64,000 bases of DNA, taken from assembly GCA_022702545.1 (NCBI GenBank), contig JAHRBC010000002.1, positions 1,054,001 to 1,118,000 of the forward strand, in the 5' to 3' direction. Positions within the stretch are counted from its first letter, which is position 1; every line of letters starts with the position of its first letter. The stretch comes from Phycomyces nitens (taxonomy: Eukaryota > Mucoromycota > Mucoromycetes > Mucorales > Phycomycetaceae). Shown here one piece after another: positions 22,665 through 35,803 of the stretch. Below the pieces are notes generated by a model. It saw only the letters and a program-made list of their open reading frames with translations. It searched no databases and was not told the origin of the DNA. Made by a program: the position numbers and the translations under genes.

Positions 22665-25061
22665 ATGTCCAACCAGTTTGAAAAGCCAGATGTTATTGAT
22701 GCTGCTCTCAATAGCCAGGTAGCTAAGCTATCAATGGCAGAGGACGTAGAGATGACTGAAACGCTTCAGACAGAGAGGACTAAAGCTGCGAATGAGGATA
22801 ACTCTCAAAGAGAGATGTTAAACTCTGGTGTGAAGAACAGCGAGGAGAATGTCATGTCAGTACATGACTGTATCCAAGCTACAAAGGAGGAACTGAAGAA
22901 AGTCCAACAGGACATGCGGAAGTTCGTGAGAATGCAGGGAAATCCTATGCAGGAAAGCTTGCGGGAGGAGGATTTGCTGCAGGAGCAAGCCAAGCGCTTG
23001 AAGAATAGGCTGGAGATTCTCAATGATGAGAAGGCCATGGAAGAGGAGGAAGCAAACGAGCGTCGAGGAGGAAACGCTAAGTCAAGTGGACCGAAGAAGG
23101 GAAACTTGACGTTTTTGATGGATGATGTGCCAAGATTCCAAATCAAGGCCATGAACAAGGAGTACTTTCCGGGAAGAGTGATGTTTGAAGACGCGAACTC
23201 ATTCACGGTGGCGTATGAGTTGTTCCTGCGGGTGGCAGGTCTGGAGAACGATGAGGGCTGGAAGCTCTACCTCAACGTAGCCTTCCATTCTTCGTTCGAT
23301 TTCTGGGTGAAGAATAAGTTGGACCTGGCAAAGACATGGCCAGAAGCCAAGAAGATATTGGAGGAGAAGTTCAACTCCAATATCTCCAGGGGCAAAGCAC
23401 GTTTGAACATGTGCTTCATGAAGATCGGGGACGGTGAGAGCGTGGAGGAGTACTCCATGAGATTCCTCAAGGAAGCCGCAAAGGCGGGCTTCAGTGGTGA
23501 AGACACCACACTGGCAGAGATCTTTCTGTCAGGGCTACCTCATGCCTGGTATCAGTTCATCTTCACCAATCTGAGCAATGAACCAGAGGATGCGAGCTTT
23601 GAGAAGACAGTCGAGCAGATAACCAAGGCTGCCAAGAAGGTCGCCATTGTGGCCACAAACAAGGGTGGAAAAAGGAAGTTCACTGGGAATTCTGGAGACT
23701 TCTTCTGCCCGGACCATGGCGCCTATGCTGCGGATCACGATGAAGAAGATTGCCTGCAGGCTCAACAGAGCAAGAAGGCAAAGGCAGACCAAGGCAGAGT
23801 TGCCTTAAATAGACCAGGCAACTTGGGTGCCAAGAACCTGTCATTCAGGGCCACCAACAACGGCCCCCGGCACTTGGAAGCAACAGCTCCAAGAGACAGA
23901 GCGTGCCGATACTGCAGCAACCCGTTCTTTCAAGGACATGTTTGCGAGCAATATTATCTGGCAAACCCTGAGAAGAGGCCCGAGAACAAGGTTCACCACA
24001 AGAACATTGTGGTGAACATGGCTTCCACAGGCAAAGGCCTGTTCAAGAGCAAATGGGCTCCAAGACCAAACTGCAACAACAACATCAACAACAACAACAA
24101 CAGCAGCAACAATAGTGGCTTTGAAGAACCAAGCCAGAGGCAGATTAACGATGCCATGAACATGGAGTCCAACCCTGACCCATATGACAATGATGATTGT
24201 AAGTTGATTGAAACCAAAGAGGAATTATGCTCTCCCAGTAGAAAGATACTGACACCCATTGTCATAGAACACATCAAGCTTATGGCAATGTGTGATTCTG
24301 GCGCGGACACCAGCTGCATAAATCGCTTCACAATCAATAAACATTTTGCAAACAAAATTTTTTTCCAAGTACAGGGGGTGATAAAAAACTTTGCACATGA
24401 GAGTAATAGCTATCCTAAGCGAGTAGGTCGTACAGAACCACTGTCTGTGGTGTATGGCAATGCTCCCTTTTGCTGCTCTCATCAATTTGAAGTTGTTGAC
24501 TTCCCTGATCATATAGCTGCAGAAGCTGATATATTACTAGGAACAGATATATTTGACAAACTAGATATTAGATTGACGGGTATTGCTTATCGCTATCCCA
24601 TAGAGTTCGAAGAGAACTTGATGGAGCCCCAAGATCTCAACTTCGATACACACAATTACTATAATCCTGAAAACAGTGATTATGGTAATGAAATAGAAAG
24701 ACAACAATTCCATAATGATATCTCTGATGCTATTCAAAAGAATGAAGCCATTAAATCAGGCACATTCTGTAATGTACCTGCCTCTGAAGTATGTATTCCT
24801 ATGAAACAAGATGGGACCAATTGTTATATTAGGCAATACCCGTTGCCCTATAAATACATGCCTGAAATACAGAAGCAGCTTAATGAGTGGTTACAGAGTG
24901 GATTAGTTGTTCCAGCGGAGCCTAGTGCTAGGTATAATTCTCCTTTGTTGGTAATCCCCAAGAAAGGAGATGATGGAGCTTTGACAAAGCTTCGTATAGT
25001 ACAAGACTTACGCCGGATTAATGTCAATATTTCGGACTCATATAAAGAAGACTATGCGGTG
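22665..25061 (+). pseudogene. element 1 Gag - protease - N-terminal reverse transcriptase (truncated)
   Basis: Open from ATG 22665 (MSNQFEKP) for about 798 codons. The first 130 residues are charged and coiled-coil-like. The retrotransposon Gag capsid region follows (FEDANSFTVAYELFLRV ... YSMRFLKEAAKAGF). A knuckle-like CRYCSNPFFQGHVC (Cys-x2-Cys-x7-His-x-Cys) lies near residue 410. An Asn-rich linker comes next, then the aspartic protease motif MAMCDSGADTSC and the RT start (YNSPLLVIPKKG, KLRIVQDLRRINVN). RT stops there. After ISDSY the sequence no longer fits RT and an LTR begins at 25062, whose first codons supply the apparent stop. Gag and protease look intact; the polymerase does not. 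Confidence 0.85.
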
Positions 25062-25680
25062 TGTTGTAAATGAGTATTGATCACTGCTGAATCTGAGAGT
25101 AAGACTGAAGGATAAAATAATATCCTCAGCTATTCCAGTCAAACGGATCTGGCTTTATGAGATTATCCAATACACAGATCATCATACACATAATTGATTA
25201 TTATTTATTATTATTATTGTTATCACCATAATATGGGATATACAGATATACACATATTTATCTAATGGCATCATCATATTCCATCTACATATTTCGTTGA
25301 TTATATGAATACTTGATTGAGAGACTACAACTACAATGAATTAATAATTCTAAAAACATTACCCAAGTATCTGGGTCGGAATATTAAAATATTACCAATA
25401 GCATAAATGCTCTTCTTTACCAAAGCTCTCTGGCTGATCTGACTGGAGAAGTATCATATCAATAGGTCTCTCTGGATCTTTCCAGAAAGACAATACTCCT
25501 GGAAGATGACTCATCGTGATAAATATTACCAAAGCATATACTGAATTATAAATCAGAAAACATATAAATATCAGTAGTTAGTTCTGTGTAGAAACATAAC
25601 CTTTTTCTTTGGAATAAACACCCTACACAAGTTCTCACGAATTCTTTCGTATCTTTCCAAGTTTATTTCTACCCACAACA
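25062..25680 (+). repeat. LTR 'Z', copy 1 (619 bp)
   Basis: Begins TGTTGTAAATGAG, ends CTACCCACAACA, and matches 39970-40587 almost throughout in the same orientation. TG...CA ends with TGTTGT/ACAACA mirror symmetry mark it as an LTR. The flanks (CGGTG left, CATTT right) do not form a TSD. On the right it directly abuts and truncates Helitron coding sequence. Either the insertion came with a deletion or it is a recombination product. Confidence 0.75.
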
Positions 25681-28575
25681 CATTTCTAGAAGTTCAGATT
25701 GCTTCTTTAGTATATGAAGTCGGTTTTCTGGTCTGCTTGTTGGTATGAATATTGTTGCTGTGCTTGCTTCTGACATTCGAATTCATAGTAAGTTGTATGC
25801 TGCTTCTTGAGCGGATATCTCACTAGCATTGTAATATGTCACAGCAAGTGACCTCATCATATTAAAAGGTGTCGAGCTACTGTCATCTTTGTGCTTATTG
25901 TAAATTTCTTCAAGTGTCTTACTCAAACCTCTATCAGCCTTGTTTATATAGTCAACTACATATGCACAGCATGCATACGGATCGAGAATAAACTGAATAT
26001 CCATATTTGACCTGAACATGCTGAATATTTTTGGGTTATAGTTATTGATCATAACTTCATTTGGCTGTCATTGTATCATGATTTTGTTCATTTTCAGGGT
26101 ATTGCGGATAGATAATATATATTCATCAATAGATGTTATATTGACAGCTATCAGGAAATCGGTAAAACTCATGGTTGATGTTTGAAGATCCTCGTAGTGT
26201 TCTTGAAGATATGCTTTGATCCGAGTAATATTCTGCTTTAACTTAGTAATGGTATTCTCAGATAGAGCATCATTTTCATTTAGCGGGAGTAATATTCGGG
26301 TTCTGTCCATAGGGTAAAACGGAATGTTAAATCGACAGATTGTAACATTGTTACGTTTTCTTTGGCAGGTAGATGTATGCCTATGATATTGTCTTCTTAA
26401 TAGTTCTTTCCAAGTATCCTCGTTACAGTGATCTTCCTGTTGGTCGTGTACAATCCCACTCCACTGCCTTTTGCATGTAATCATACTATCAACAAATTCA
26501 CATATTTTTCTTTCGATATCCTCATGAACAGATTCATACTTGGGAGCGCCCTCAAGCCATACAAGCATATGAACATGAGGCGAGCCTCTGTGCTGGAATT
26601 CAATCTGGAAGAAATATTCTTTAATCGAATGATCTCCAAAAGGCCCATTCAGTGCTTTCCAAGTTTTCTTTAGTTGCCTAAAGCGATAGTCAAAGTATCT
26701 GGCACATGTAATCGGGTCTTTTTGAATAAGCTTGGCTTTTTCTGCATACGATAATTGCCCTGCTTGTTCTTCCGTGATAGAAACTCCATCATTTACAAGT
26801 TTTAAGATACAGAGTAACTCTGGCCAACTTGCTTCGGCTGCAGATAGAGTTACAAAGATTGTTGGAATGCCAAATTGTCTAACCATTGCCAAGAGATTCT
26901 TTTTTTCATTTTTCCAATATTCTGCAGTAGAACGGATACCACTGAAGGTCTTATATGCTTGGTCTTTGCTCAGTAGTCCTTCAACATTGTTGTTACTCAA
27001 GAAATCAGATGCATTGTAAGGTACGTTGTTGGAGATCTTGGTTTTCTTTCGAAGAACTGTATTAAGGTTGCTATACATTCTCATTATTTGGTTCTTTCTG
27101 TCCATATACAGAATATACTCCACTCTTTGAGCTGCTCTTCGATCGAACCTTCTTGCAATAGATTTTGTCATGCAAGAGTAAGATATATTATCAGAAGATA
27201 ACCGCTGGCCACAGAAAATTTGAGGGAATGCCAGAAAGTCGCTATCTTTGTCAGTTATAATGGATAGAGGTATCTTTCCATCTCCAGGTGAAAGTCTGAG
27301 GGCTTCGTGATCTGAAACTATAACAGTTTCTTGCTCGCCAGAGTTCATAGATTCGTCCTCGGCATTACTTTCTTCATTTTCCTCAGAGTGTTCAATGATA
27401 TTGTCCTCTTCTACGATTCTAGTATCATTGCTGGCAGATTCTTGTATCCAATTTTCACTCAAGGAGATATTATACTCTTGGTAGAGTGAGGTTGACTGTA
27501 GGAATATCGCTGCTCTCCAAACTTTAGCGGGACTTATATTACCTCTAATATAGTCTTTGACATAACGCATCCTACGAGCTAAGCTCAAGTGAATTGTATT
27601 TGAGTCGTCAAGATTACGAGGAAGTAAAGAGACTGTTGTGTCGACATTAACAGGTACATTTACAATACCGCCTTTGCTTCTATACTGCCCAGTTAGTCCT
27701 TTGTGTGTCCATATAGACTGGAAAACGTGTCGAGGTGCAACAAGTCGTTCTTCTAATCTTGTTAGGTCGTCTAGACAAACGACATGGTCAGGAAATTGGA
27801 GGCCATTAGACAGGGCAAGAGTTGGAAGTGTTTTCTTTCGAAGTGATGTTTTACAGGTAGGACATAGTGGAATCTTGTCTGTAATTTCTTCATCGACGAA
27901 AGTGCTTGGTATCTTATTATTGTCAATTGCCCAAAAGGTTTTCTCAACAATATCTTCTGAACAGCCCCAATTGCCCGCAAGAGTGATTCTTTCTACTGAA
28001 GATATATCTTTTTGAAAGAAAAGGCCTCCACAACATCCGCATACGTATGTAGGACCCTTTCTGATGGTTGATTCATACTTTCTTTGTATGTTACTCCAAT
28101 TATCTGTCTCAGTGTCATTCAGTCTACATCTTCTTACTACTCGCTCATTCTCTTCAGCAGCTCTACGTTGTCTACTACGCCTATACTCGCGCATATATTC
28201 TGCTCGAGAATTCTGGTTCTCTTCTTCTGTCTCTGCCGCTTCTGTCTCCACTACTTCTGCCTGAACTATTTCCGCCTGAACTATTTCTATTTCAGCTGCA
28301 AGCCGGCGTCTGCGTCGATACTCTCGCATATACTCTGCACGAGAATTACTAATATTCTCTGCTTCTACTATCTCAACTACTTCAATTTCAGTTATTTGTT
28401 GGCGTCTGCGTCGATATTCTTCCATGTACTCTGCTTGAGACATTGAATTCCGTTGTTGTGTTTCTGTTTCTGATATTCTCACTTGCATTGATTGCCGACG
28501 ATTACGCTGGTATTCTCTCATGTATGTCCGTCTTCTTTCAGCTCTTTCTTCAGGGGGGACAGTGGATCTAGGCAT
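25681..28575 (-). pseudogene. Helitron Rep (HUH replication initiator) protein, helicase missing
   Basis: The start is the ATG at 28575 (MPRSTVPPEER). Residues 1-130 hold four basic repeats of the type MREYRRRRR, then an acidic linker. A Cys-rich patch follows (YVCGCCGGLFF, then PLCPTCKTSL). The Helitron_like_N region follows: SCMTKSIARRFDRRAAQ, YFDYRFRQLKKTW, and the HUH motif in FQHRGSPHVHMLVWLEG. A TGA interrupts at about 26056. The frame continues through INNYNPKIFSMF and MDIQFILDPYACCAYVVDYINKA, then a second stop at about 25781, then IPTSRPENRLHILKKQ, and is cut at 25680 by LTR Z. Rep nicks and joins DNA in rolling-circle transposition. The Pif1-type helicase that should follow is absent, so the element cannot be autonomous. 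Confidence 0.82.
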
Positions 28576-28807
28576 TTTGTACTTTATAATAATATAATAT
28601 AAGAGTAAAAGAGTAAGGAGAAAGTACAATATGCTTAGTAAGCTATAGAGAAGAATCAAAAACGTCACGTGATTAAAGTGTTTACATTTTTTACTAGTAA
28701 AATTCTTACAAACTTTCACTGCTTAAAATTGTTACAAAATCACGGAGTTTAAATGTTACACTTTTCCCTCTTTCCTTAGGCTTTCTAACTCCGTAAACTC
28801 CATATAG
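25681..28807 (-). mobile_element. truncated Helitron (Rep part only)
   Basis: The segment between LTR Z and the gypsy sequence starting at 28808 holds Helitron Rep-type coding sequence on the minus strand. The right border, in the AACTCCGTAAACTCC region before 28808, is only approximate. No canonical TC...CTRR ends could be assigned. The Helitron lost its helicase end at LTR Z. Confidence 0.65.
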
Positions 28808-30741
28808 AACGCCAAAAAGCACTGTTGAGTGATACAGTTTTATCATATCCAGATATGAATTCTCCTTTTCGTATTAGCTGTGATGCGTCCCTAACTGGAA
28901 TTGGGGCAGTGTTGCATCAGGTCATAGATGGCAAAATGAAATATATTTCGTTCGTAGCTAAGAGCTTGTCGAAAAGCGAAAGGAAATATTCAGCAACGAA
29001 AAGAGAGCTATTAGCTTTGGTATTTGCACTCAAGCGTTTTCACAAGTATATCTATGGTTCTCACTTCACCTTGTATACGGATCACAAGGCGTTGACATAC
29101 CTCCATACCCAGCGTGTTGCGAATCTCATGATGATTGCATGGATGGACACGATTTTACAGTATGACTTTAAGATCGTTCATTTGCCTGGTATTTCTAATG
29201 TACTGCCAGATGCGTTGTCGCGTTTGTCTGAAGAAACTGAAACAGGGCCAAATGAACTGGGTGGGGATAATATGCTCAAGTCCATAATGAGAAATAGTGC
29301 AGTCACTATGGAACCGCTTCCAGATATATTGAGTGGTGAATACTTTACTCCTCCTACAGAGAATGAGAGGAATATGCTCTTAGTAGAAGAGCATTTGAAA
29401 GGTCATTTTGGTGTAGAGGCGATACTACATGCCTTAAAGAGAAAAGGTATCTATTGGACCAACTTGAAGATTCAAGCGAATGACCTAGTAAAAGCGTGTG
29501 TACAGTGTCAACGTCACAATATCACAAGAAAAGGTTATAATCCTTTAAGACCTGTAACTGCAACACTTCCTGGTGATAGTTGGGGAATAGATCTGGCTGG
29601 GCCATTTACAACATCGACCAAAGGAAATGAATACTTGTTAGTCATGATTGACATTGCAAGCAAGTTTTATATATTGCGCGCTATACCAAATAAGGGTGCG
29701 GCAACTATTGCTTTACAAGTACTGGACGTGATAAGCACATGGGGTCCAATGAGAAAGTTGCAGAGTGATTGTGGACAAGAGTTTGTGAACTCATTGATGA
29801 CATGTATAAAAGAGAATATGGGTTTTGAACATGCATTGATATCGCAATACCATCCTAGAGCTAATGGTGCAAGTGAAAGAGCTGTCCAGGCGGCAGTGAA
29901 CACCATCAAGAAACAAATAGTTGGAAACGTCGCTGATTGGGATCAGAAGGTACCAGCTGCACAGTTGTTTTTGAACAGCAAGTATAATGCTAGGACTAAG
30001 AGTACACCATTCTCGTTAATGTTTGGAAGGAATCCAAACGACTTCAAGGACTTTAGTAAAGAGAAGGATAGTGCGACTTCTGAACAGATTCAGAAAGAGT
30101 TGCAAGAGAAAATAAAGAGGATGACTGAGATAGTCTATCCTGCAGTGTATGAGCAAGTGAAACAAGTCACTGAGAAGCAGAAGAAGAATTTCCACAAAAG
30201 TCATAAAATCATGGATCTAGCTCCTGGATCAATAGTCATGATTTTGGTGACAGAAAAACAGAATAAGTTGGATCCAAAGTATAAGGGATTCTATACTGTT
30301 GTCAGAAAAACTGCTGCTAATACATATGTATTGAAGAATGAAAAGGGTTTCTTAGAACCCAGAAATTATCCTCCTTCTCTGTTAAAGAAAGTCTCAGATA
30401 AGATATTAGAGCAAAATAACAACTTTTATGAAGTCGAAGCTATTATTGGTCATAAGAAAGATGACAAGAACAAGTATATCTACAGATGCAAATGGTTAGA
30501 CTATGATGAATCTCATGATACCTGGGAGCCAGAGGATCATTTTACGGATCCAAAATTCATCAAGGAATACTGGCAAAGAATTGGTGAAGCACCAGAAAGT
30601 ATCAAGGAGATAAATAAGGCCAACAAAAGATTGTTGAAGGATATGAAAGATGCACATCAGACACCTAAAGAAAATTCAGGCACAAAAAGAAAAAGAAATG
30701 CAAAACCAGCTAATCAAAAGAGTAAACGCAGTAGATCTTAA
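28808..30741 (+). pseudogene. gypsy element X: RT tail, RNase H, integrase, chromodomain (5'-truncated)
   Basis: The frame enters at 28808 (ERQKALLSDTV; the codon at 28825 is TTG, not a true start). RNase H follows (ISCDASLTGIGAVLHQ, KRELLALVFALKRFHKYIYG, LYTDHKALTYL, LPDALSRL). The integrase carries a zinc-binding segment (H2C2: HLKGHFGVEAILHALKR ... CVQCQRH) and the catalytic core (GIDLAGPF, LQSDCGQEF, YHPRANGASERAVQ). A C-terminal chromodomain follows (YRCKWLDYDESHDTWEPEDHF) and a Lys-rich tail ends at 30741. Gag, protease and the RT core are missing on the left, where Helitron sequence abuts. Chromodomains of this type direct integration to heterochromatin. It is followed by its own polypurine tract and LTR. 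Confidence 0.85.
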
Positions 30742-30850
30742 ACAAGAGTTGTTTAAGGATCGCAGAGTACTCGTTTAAAAGATAATGTTAGACATTATAC
30801 AGATTTATACACAGGCCATGTACACAATCAAAAGGGATGAAGCTGATCAA

Positions 30851-30876
30851 AAAAAAAAAAAAAAAAAAAAAAAAAA
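30851..30876. repeat. poly(A) tract in the 3' untranslated part of element X
   Basis: About 26 consecutive A residues between the X integrase stop and its polypurine tract. Length may vary between reads. Confidence 0.85.
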
Positions 30877-30923
30877 GTGCAAGAAGAATTGGACGGTATT
30901 TAGTTAATACCTGGGTGGGGATA

Positions 30924-31265
30924 ATGTGGTGATCCAGCCTTATCAGTGTATATTTTACATATACAAAAGCTATAAGTGCAGATTAGCTGAGAGCTAATAA
31001 AGTACGATAAAGGAATTATAGCAATGCATCAGAATAATAGTAACACAGACGTGGAGCTCAGAAGCTTATCATATATAATATCTTAATGTGGTAAAAGATC
31101 ACATATATAAGGAAGTCAAAGAGTTAGTGCAACAGCACATTGAAAGAGTATATAAAGAACGGCACATTTTGTATCTTAATAAAGACAAGCTTATAGACAG
31201 TCTCAAAGTATTTCTTATTGTCTATTTTCTACCATTCCATTATTTTTGCCCCGTGAATTATAACA
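30924..31265 (+). repeat. 3' LTR of element X (about 342 bp)
   Basis: A purine tract (GGGTGGGGATAA, about 30912-30923) is followed by TGTGGTGATCC. The sequence runs to GAATTATAACA at 31265, after which the RNase H frame of element 1 begins in register. No second copy exists in the window, so the left LTR of X has been lost. Confidence 0.65.
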
Positions 31266-32980
31266 GGCTATAAAGAAAGTACTATTGTCAAGTGCAATCT
31301 TACACGCCCCAGATATGAGCAAAAAGTTCTTCATGCAAACAGATGCATCATTATATGGAATATCTGCCATTCTGTACCAGAAAGCGGAGGATGGACGTAA
31401 CAAGCATAGTGCGTTCATATCCAAGTCTCTAAACAAACACCAATGGTTGTGGTCAACTAACCGCCGTGAAATCTATGCTATTATATTTGGATTAGAAAGA
31501 TTCCGTCCTCTACTCTTGGGAAATCCAAATTTAGAAATTCGCACGGATCATTCAGCCCTGATCTATTTATATTCTAGCAGCTATCTGTCCAGCAACTTAC
31601 AAAATTATGTTGATACTCTCAATGAATATGGGCAACTCAAAATTAGCTATGTCAAAGGAGTAGACAATACCCTACCAGATGCACTGAGTCGACTTTACCC
31701 TCCTGTTGAAGAAGACATTCAACAGAAACAAGAGGAGGATCAAGTAATTCGTAAGATGCTAAAGTACATCATGATTAAAAGACAGAACATTGAACACGAT
31801 GACAACACAACCTCTGCAGTTAAGAAAAGAGGAGAACACTTTACCAAAAGACAAATAGTGCATAGTAAAGACAAAGACCTACATATCCTAGCCGTAAAAC
31901 TCAACAATGAACAATTCAAAGAAGCAACCCTGGACTACTTGATTCCACCACTAGCAGACAGAAAAGCTCTGATGGAAGAAGCTCATAAAATGGGGCACTT
32001 TGGCATAGAAGGAGTAGTGCAATCATTACTAAGTGATGGTGTGTATTGGTCATCAATGTATAAAGAATGCAAGGAAGTAATGTCAAGCTGTATACCCTGT
32101 GCTCAACATACCATCGTGAAACGTGGATATAATCCTAAGAAAAGCATAGTTGCTTGGGATGTATTTGATCATATTGCGATGGATCTGGCAGGACCATTTG
32201 CTGTCACCGAGAACCAAAACATGTACATATTGGTGGTGGTGGACATAGCAACCAGATACATAATTGCAAGACCATTACCAAACAAACAAAGTGACACTGT
32301 TGCCAAGGCATTGACTGGGGTGTTTGGAGATTATGGTATTGCGATTGTGGGACGGTTTATCCAATCCGATAACGGACGAGAATTCAGAAACAGCTTGATG
32401 CAATCCATTACACAAATCCTAGGCATAAAGCATAAGTTCTCAACGGCTTACTACCCACAAGGAAATGGGATTGCCAAAACCAGCGTCAAGATGATAACAA
32501 ACATGCTGCGTAAATTATGTGGACAAGACTTCAGAAATTGGGATGAAATATTGCCTACAGCTCAACTATGCTGCAATTTAAAGATCCGTACAAGATCTGG
32601 ATCAAGCCCATTTTCGCTGATGTTCGCTCGAAAAGTTAACAAAGTAGGAGATTACTCTAACAACAACGCAGAATCGTCTACAACCAAGAGATGTATAACT
32701 GAAGAAGAATTACTACTGTGTGCCGAGAAAATGTCAACAGTGGTATTCCCTGCGATAAAGAAATGTACAATGCAATTGATCGAAGAATATGATAAAAAGT
32801 TTAACAAGAAACATTATCTGATCGATATACCACTGGGACAAACAGTTATGGTACGACTGCCGTCTAGGGACACAAAATTATCACCACTGTTTGGAGGACC
32901 ATTCGTAGTGGTGCGCAAAACTGAAAGCAACAACTATGTATTACGAGACGAAACCAATGAACTCTTGCATAGGGACTATA
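31266..32980 (+). pseudogene. element 1 RNase H and integrase (middle part of pol)
   Basis: Frame enters with AIKKVLLSSA at 31266. RNase H motifs: MQTDASLYGISAILYQ, RREIYAIIFGLERF, EIRTDHSALIYL, LPDALSRL. The integrase carries the zinc-binding HKMGHFGIEGVVQ...CIPCAQH and the core MDLAGPFAVTENQN, IQSDNGREF and YYPQGNGIAKTS. In the last, the usual catalytic Glu of the GxxER motif is replaced by IAKT, so the integrase may be dead even without the insertions. The frame runs into the CACTA terminus at 32981 at RDYT. The same frame resumes at 39149 with PSELKVVNIDE after the CACTA. Codons read beyond 32980 (to 33054) are transposon sequence. Confidence 0.82.
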
Positions 32981-34476
32981 CACTGCAAAAATACCCCCGA
33001 TTCCCATATGTGATAGTATGTAAAATTCCGAGTGAAATAAAAAACAAATTCTAGAATTAAATTGAAATGTTATCTTGCATATATAAAAAACAACACATAT
33101 AAGATAATGAAGTAATTCGGTGGATATAAAGCTCTGCTTTTGGACGTGTAGGCTTGTTAAACTCAAGAGTGTACAGAACTATAACTGAAAGTGTTATCTT
33201 ATTTCTTTTTAGTCAAACGTTACATGAATTATTTTTTCAATATCAATAAAAAAATCTATTTTTTAATAGATCAAGATGCAAACTTTTCGACTATTTTCTG
33301 CAAACTATTCACCTATTTTCTAAAGGACGTATATTTATTGGTTGTTTAATCCGTTTGACACTTTAAACACTTTCAATTGGGGGTTTATTTTATACTTCTT
33401 TATAAATAGGCCATGGAAAATAGTTTACGAATAGATTTTTATTGATAAAATATTTTTCTCATAATATACAGCCTAGTAATTTGGTCTAGATTCATGGCTA
33501 TAGCTATATTGATACTAATTTTTTTACCTTTTGAAACACGGGTAGAGAGAATGACTGATTCATTGACTATCATCTTGAATAACTGGAAAAGTAGTTGCTC
33601 AAACAGAGTAGACAACTAAGACTTTGAGACCGAATTTTCAGGTATACCAAACAGTATCTCAAGATAGATAATGATATAACAATCAAAAAAGGTGTACGCG
33701 TAATAGAAAAGATATCTATATTTTTCTGTTAGAAAAGCAATAGGAATGACTGATTACTTACCAAGACAAACTGGTTTGTTGGATATTCCATGTCTTTGTT
33801 AAAACGCGGCAATTTTCTTTGATAAAAAGGCTGATAGTAAAGACAGAATATATTAGTATTAATAGTGATAAAATATTCGAACATACCAAGTACATTCCGT
33901 CCGTTCGACTTCATCATTGTCATCTTTGGCCATTGCGATTGAAAGGAGTTGTTTTGAATCTACAAGATGAAGATTACTGATTAGCAACAGCAATAAAAAA
34001 TAGTGCGCCCATTTACCTTTTTCTTGTGCAAGCTTGAATAAAAGTGACTATAGGACACCTTTTAGATAATTGAAAAGATGTTAAAGATTATCTTTAATTG
34101 CGTGAAAAATTTTCAAGTACTTACCAGAGAGTATAAAGGAAGCAAAAAGTAAAAAGAGAGAGAAAAAGGGAAAATCGGGAAAAAGAATCCATATGCATTT
34201 TTAGATTATAGTAAGCCCTAATAAATTATGAGAATAAAGGGATTATGAAAACTGTGTACCCAAGACTCTTTTTTTTTTACTGTACTCCAGATATATTTTT
34301 TAAAGATATAAATACAGTCTTTTATATATATATATAATACTATTGTTCTTATTTGACACTATACCTTATACTGCAAATTATAATGTATGTTTATGTATTC
34401 AAAGAAATATATGTTAATATATATGGATTTATTTATGCTTATTATTTTATTTTATTTTAAAAAAAATATTTAGAAA

Positions 34477-35708
34477 ATGTCTTCAAATCAGAGAAACTCA
34501 GGACGCAAAGCCAGAGCAAACCCAACTACTCCCATTCACCGTGTTGCTGCTGGCCGTATTAGCCAGCGTGAAATCCTTCCAAGGGCCCCCAGTCGCAGTG
34601 AGGAAAGTAGTCAAGGACAGACAGAAATGGCCACTGTCCTTGAAGACTTGAGGTTCCTCAAGTCCAGAATGGGAATGGTCTATGACATCGCTGGCAAGAC
34701 CAACCAGACCATGAGTACGTTCATGGAAGCCCATGCCAGTGGTGTCCAGAGCCAGCTCCCTCTTGGCCAAGCTGGTCCCGTTGGAATGGCTCCTTCTGTT
34801 GGCCCCTCCAGCTCACTTGGTACCAGTGATATGAGTGCGATTGTCTTGGTATGAATATTATTATTATTTTGTTAAAAAATATTTTCTAATAAATTATATC
34901 TAGGAATTCATTAATGAGAAGATGTGGAAGAAGAACTTCACGTCTAACGATCCTGCTCTGATTGCCGAGAATGAAGGCAAACAGAAATGGAATAAGGACA
35001 AGAAGATTAATCACCCAGACAATGTCAGGGTCATCAACTACTTGAGAGACTACATTCTCTTGCAGCCTCGTGCTGCTGGTTTTTGGCCTGGCATGGTAGT
35101 GCAAAAAATTAAAAACAATTACAAGTACTACCATCTCACTTCAAACATGAGTGAAGAGCAAGCTTCTGCCAAGAAGAGAAAGGTTCGGGCTAATACCAGG
35201 CTTGTCGAGGTTAGTATAAAGACGATTTGATATTTTTAATTTAATCTGAAAATTTTTATAGATCCACTTGCGCAGGGTGGAGGCCTACAAACGTCACTGG
35301 AGGGCAATCGATGAGGAGATGGGCCATAAGCCTGAAAACCCTGATGAGATGGCCTATCTCCATGTCCTCCAGAAGGATGTGATGTCTGATGGTGAATCAG
35401 ACATGGAAGACATTGCGCCTGGTATTAGCATGCGTGTTCTCTGTGTTGCTCGTCCCAGTTGGAGAAGCGATGAGGTAATTAATATTTTGTAGAGTGATGT
35501 GCTGATTGATGAGAAAAGACTGATAAATTTAATATAGTTGAACCGGCTTCTGGAGGTCATTGACCATCTTGCAAGAGAGGATGACCTGAGACGGTCATCA
35601 ACAAAGACAAAGACAAGAATGCCCAGACAGCAAAAAACGATCAAGGAGATTCCTGCCCCAAGTCACCTGACTTTGAATTTGCCTGCCTGGGTATTCAAAA
35701 ATGAATAA
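34477..35708 (+). CDS. CACTA C1 partner protein (unknown family, TnpA-like role inferred), four exons
   Basis: Exons 34477-34848, 34904-35209, 35262-35474 and 35538-35708 give 353 aa; introns of 52-63 nt, all phase 0. The N-terminal 120 residues are low-complexity with a basic start (NSGRKARANPTTPIHRVAAGR) and one predicted helix (LEDLRFLKSRMGM). Exon 2 is the conserved core: FINEKMWKKNF, AENEGKQKWN, VRVINYLRDYI, KIKNNYKYYHL, ending in a basic stretch (AKKRKVRANTR). Exon 3 ends RPSWRSDE; exon 4 is a charged helical tail. The gene at 47772-49029 has the same exon order, an exon 2 of identical length (306 nt) and matching landmarks. I do not recognise the family. Its place beside a tnp2 transposase suggests a DNA-binding accessory protein like plant TnpA, which would bind the element ends. 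That is inference. Confidence 0.8.
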
Positions 35709-35803
35709 ATCTTTGTTTTTGTCTTTTTTACTTTTTAAACACATGATTCGCAAAACAAACTATGAAGTTATGATTAAGAACAAGAGAGATAAGATAAATA
35801 TAT

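Noticed and set aside
28747..28807. Canonical Helitron 5' end (TC next to A) near TCTATATGGAGTTTACGG on the minus strand
   Set aside because: The base before it is T rather than A and no copy exists for comparison, so the border stays approximate.
33013..33054. Apparent C-terminal extension of the element 1 integrase frame
   Set aside because: These codons lie inside the CACTA terminal repeat; the true continuation is at 39149.
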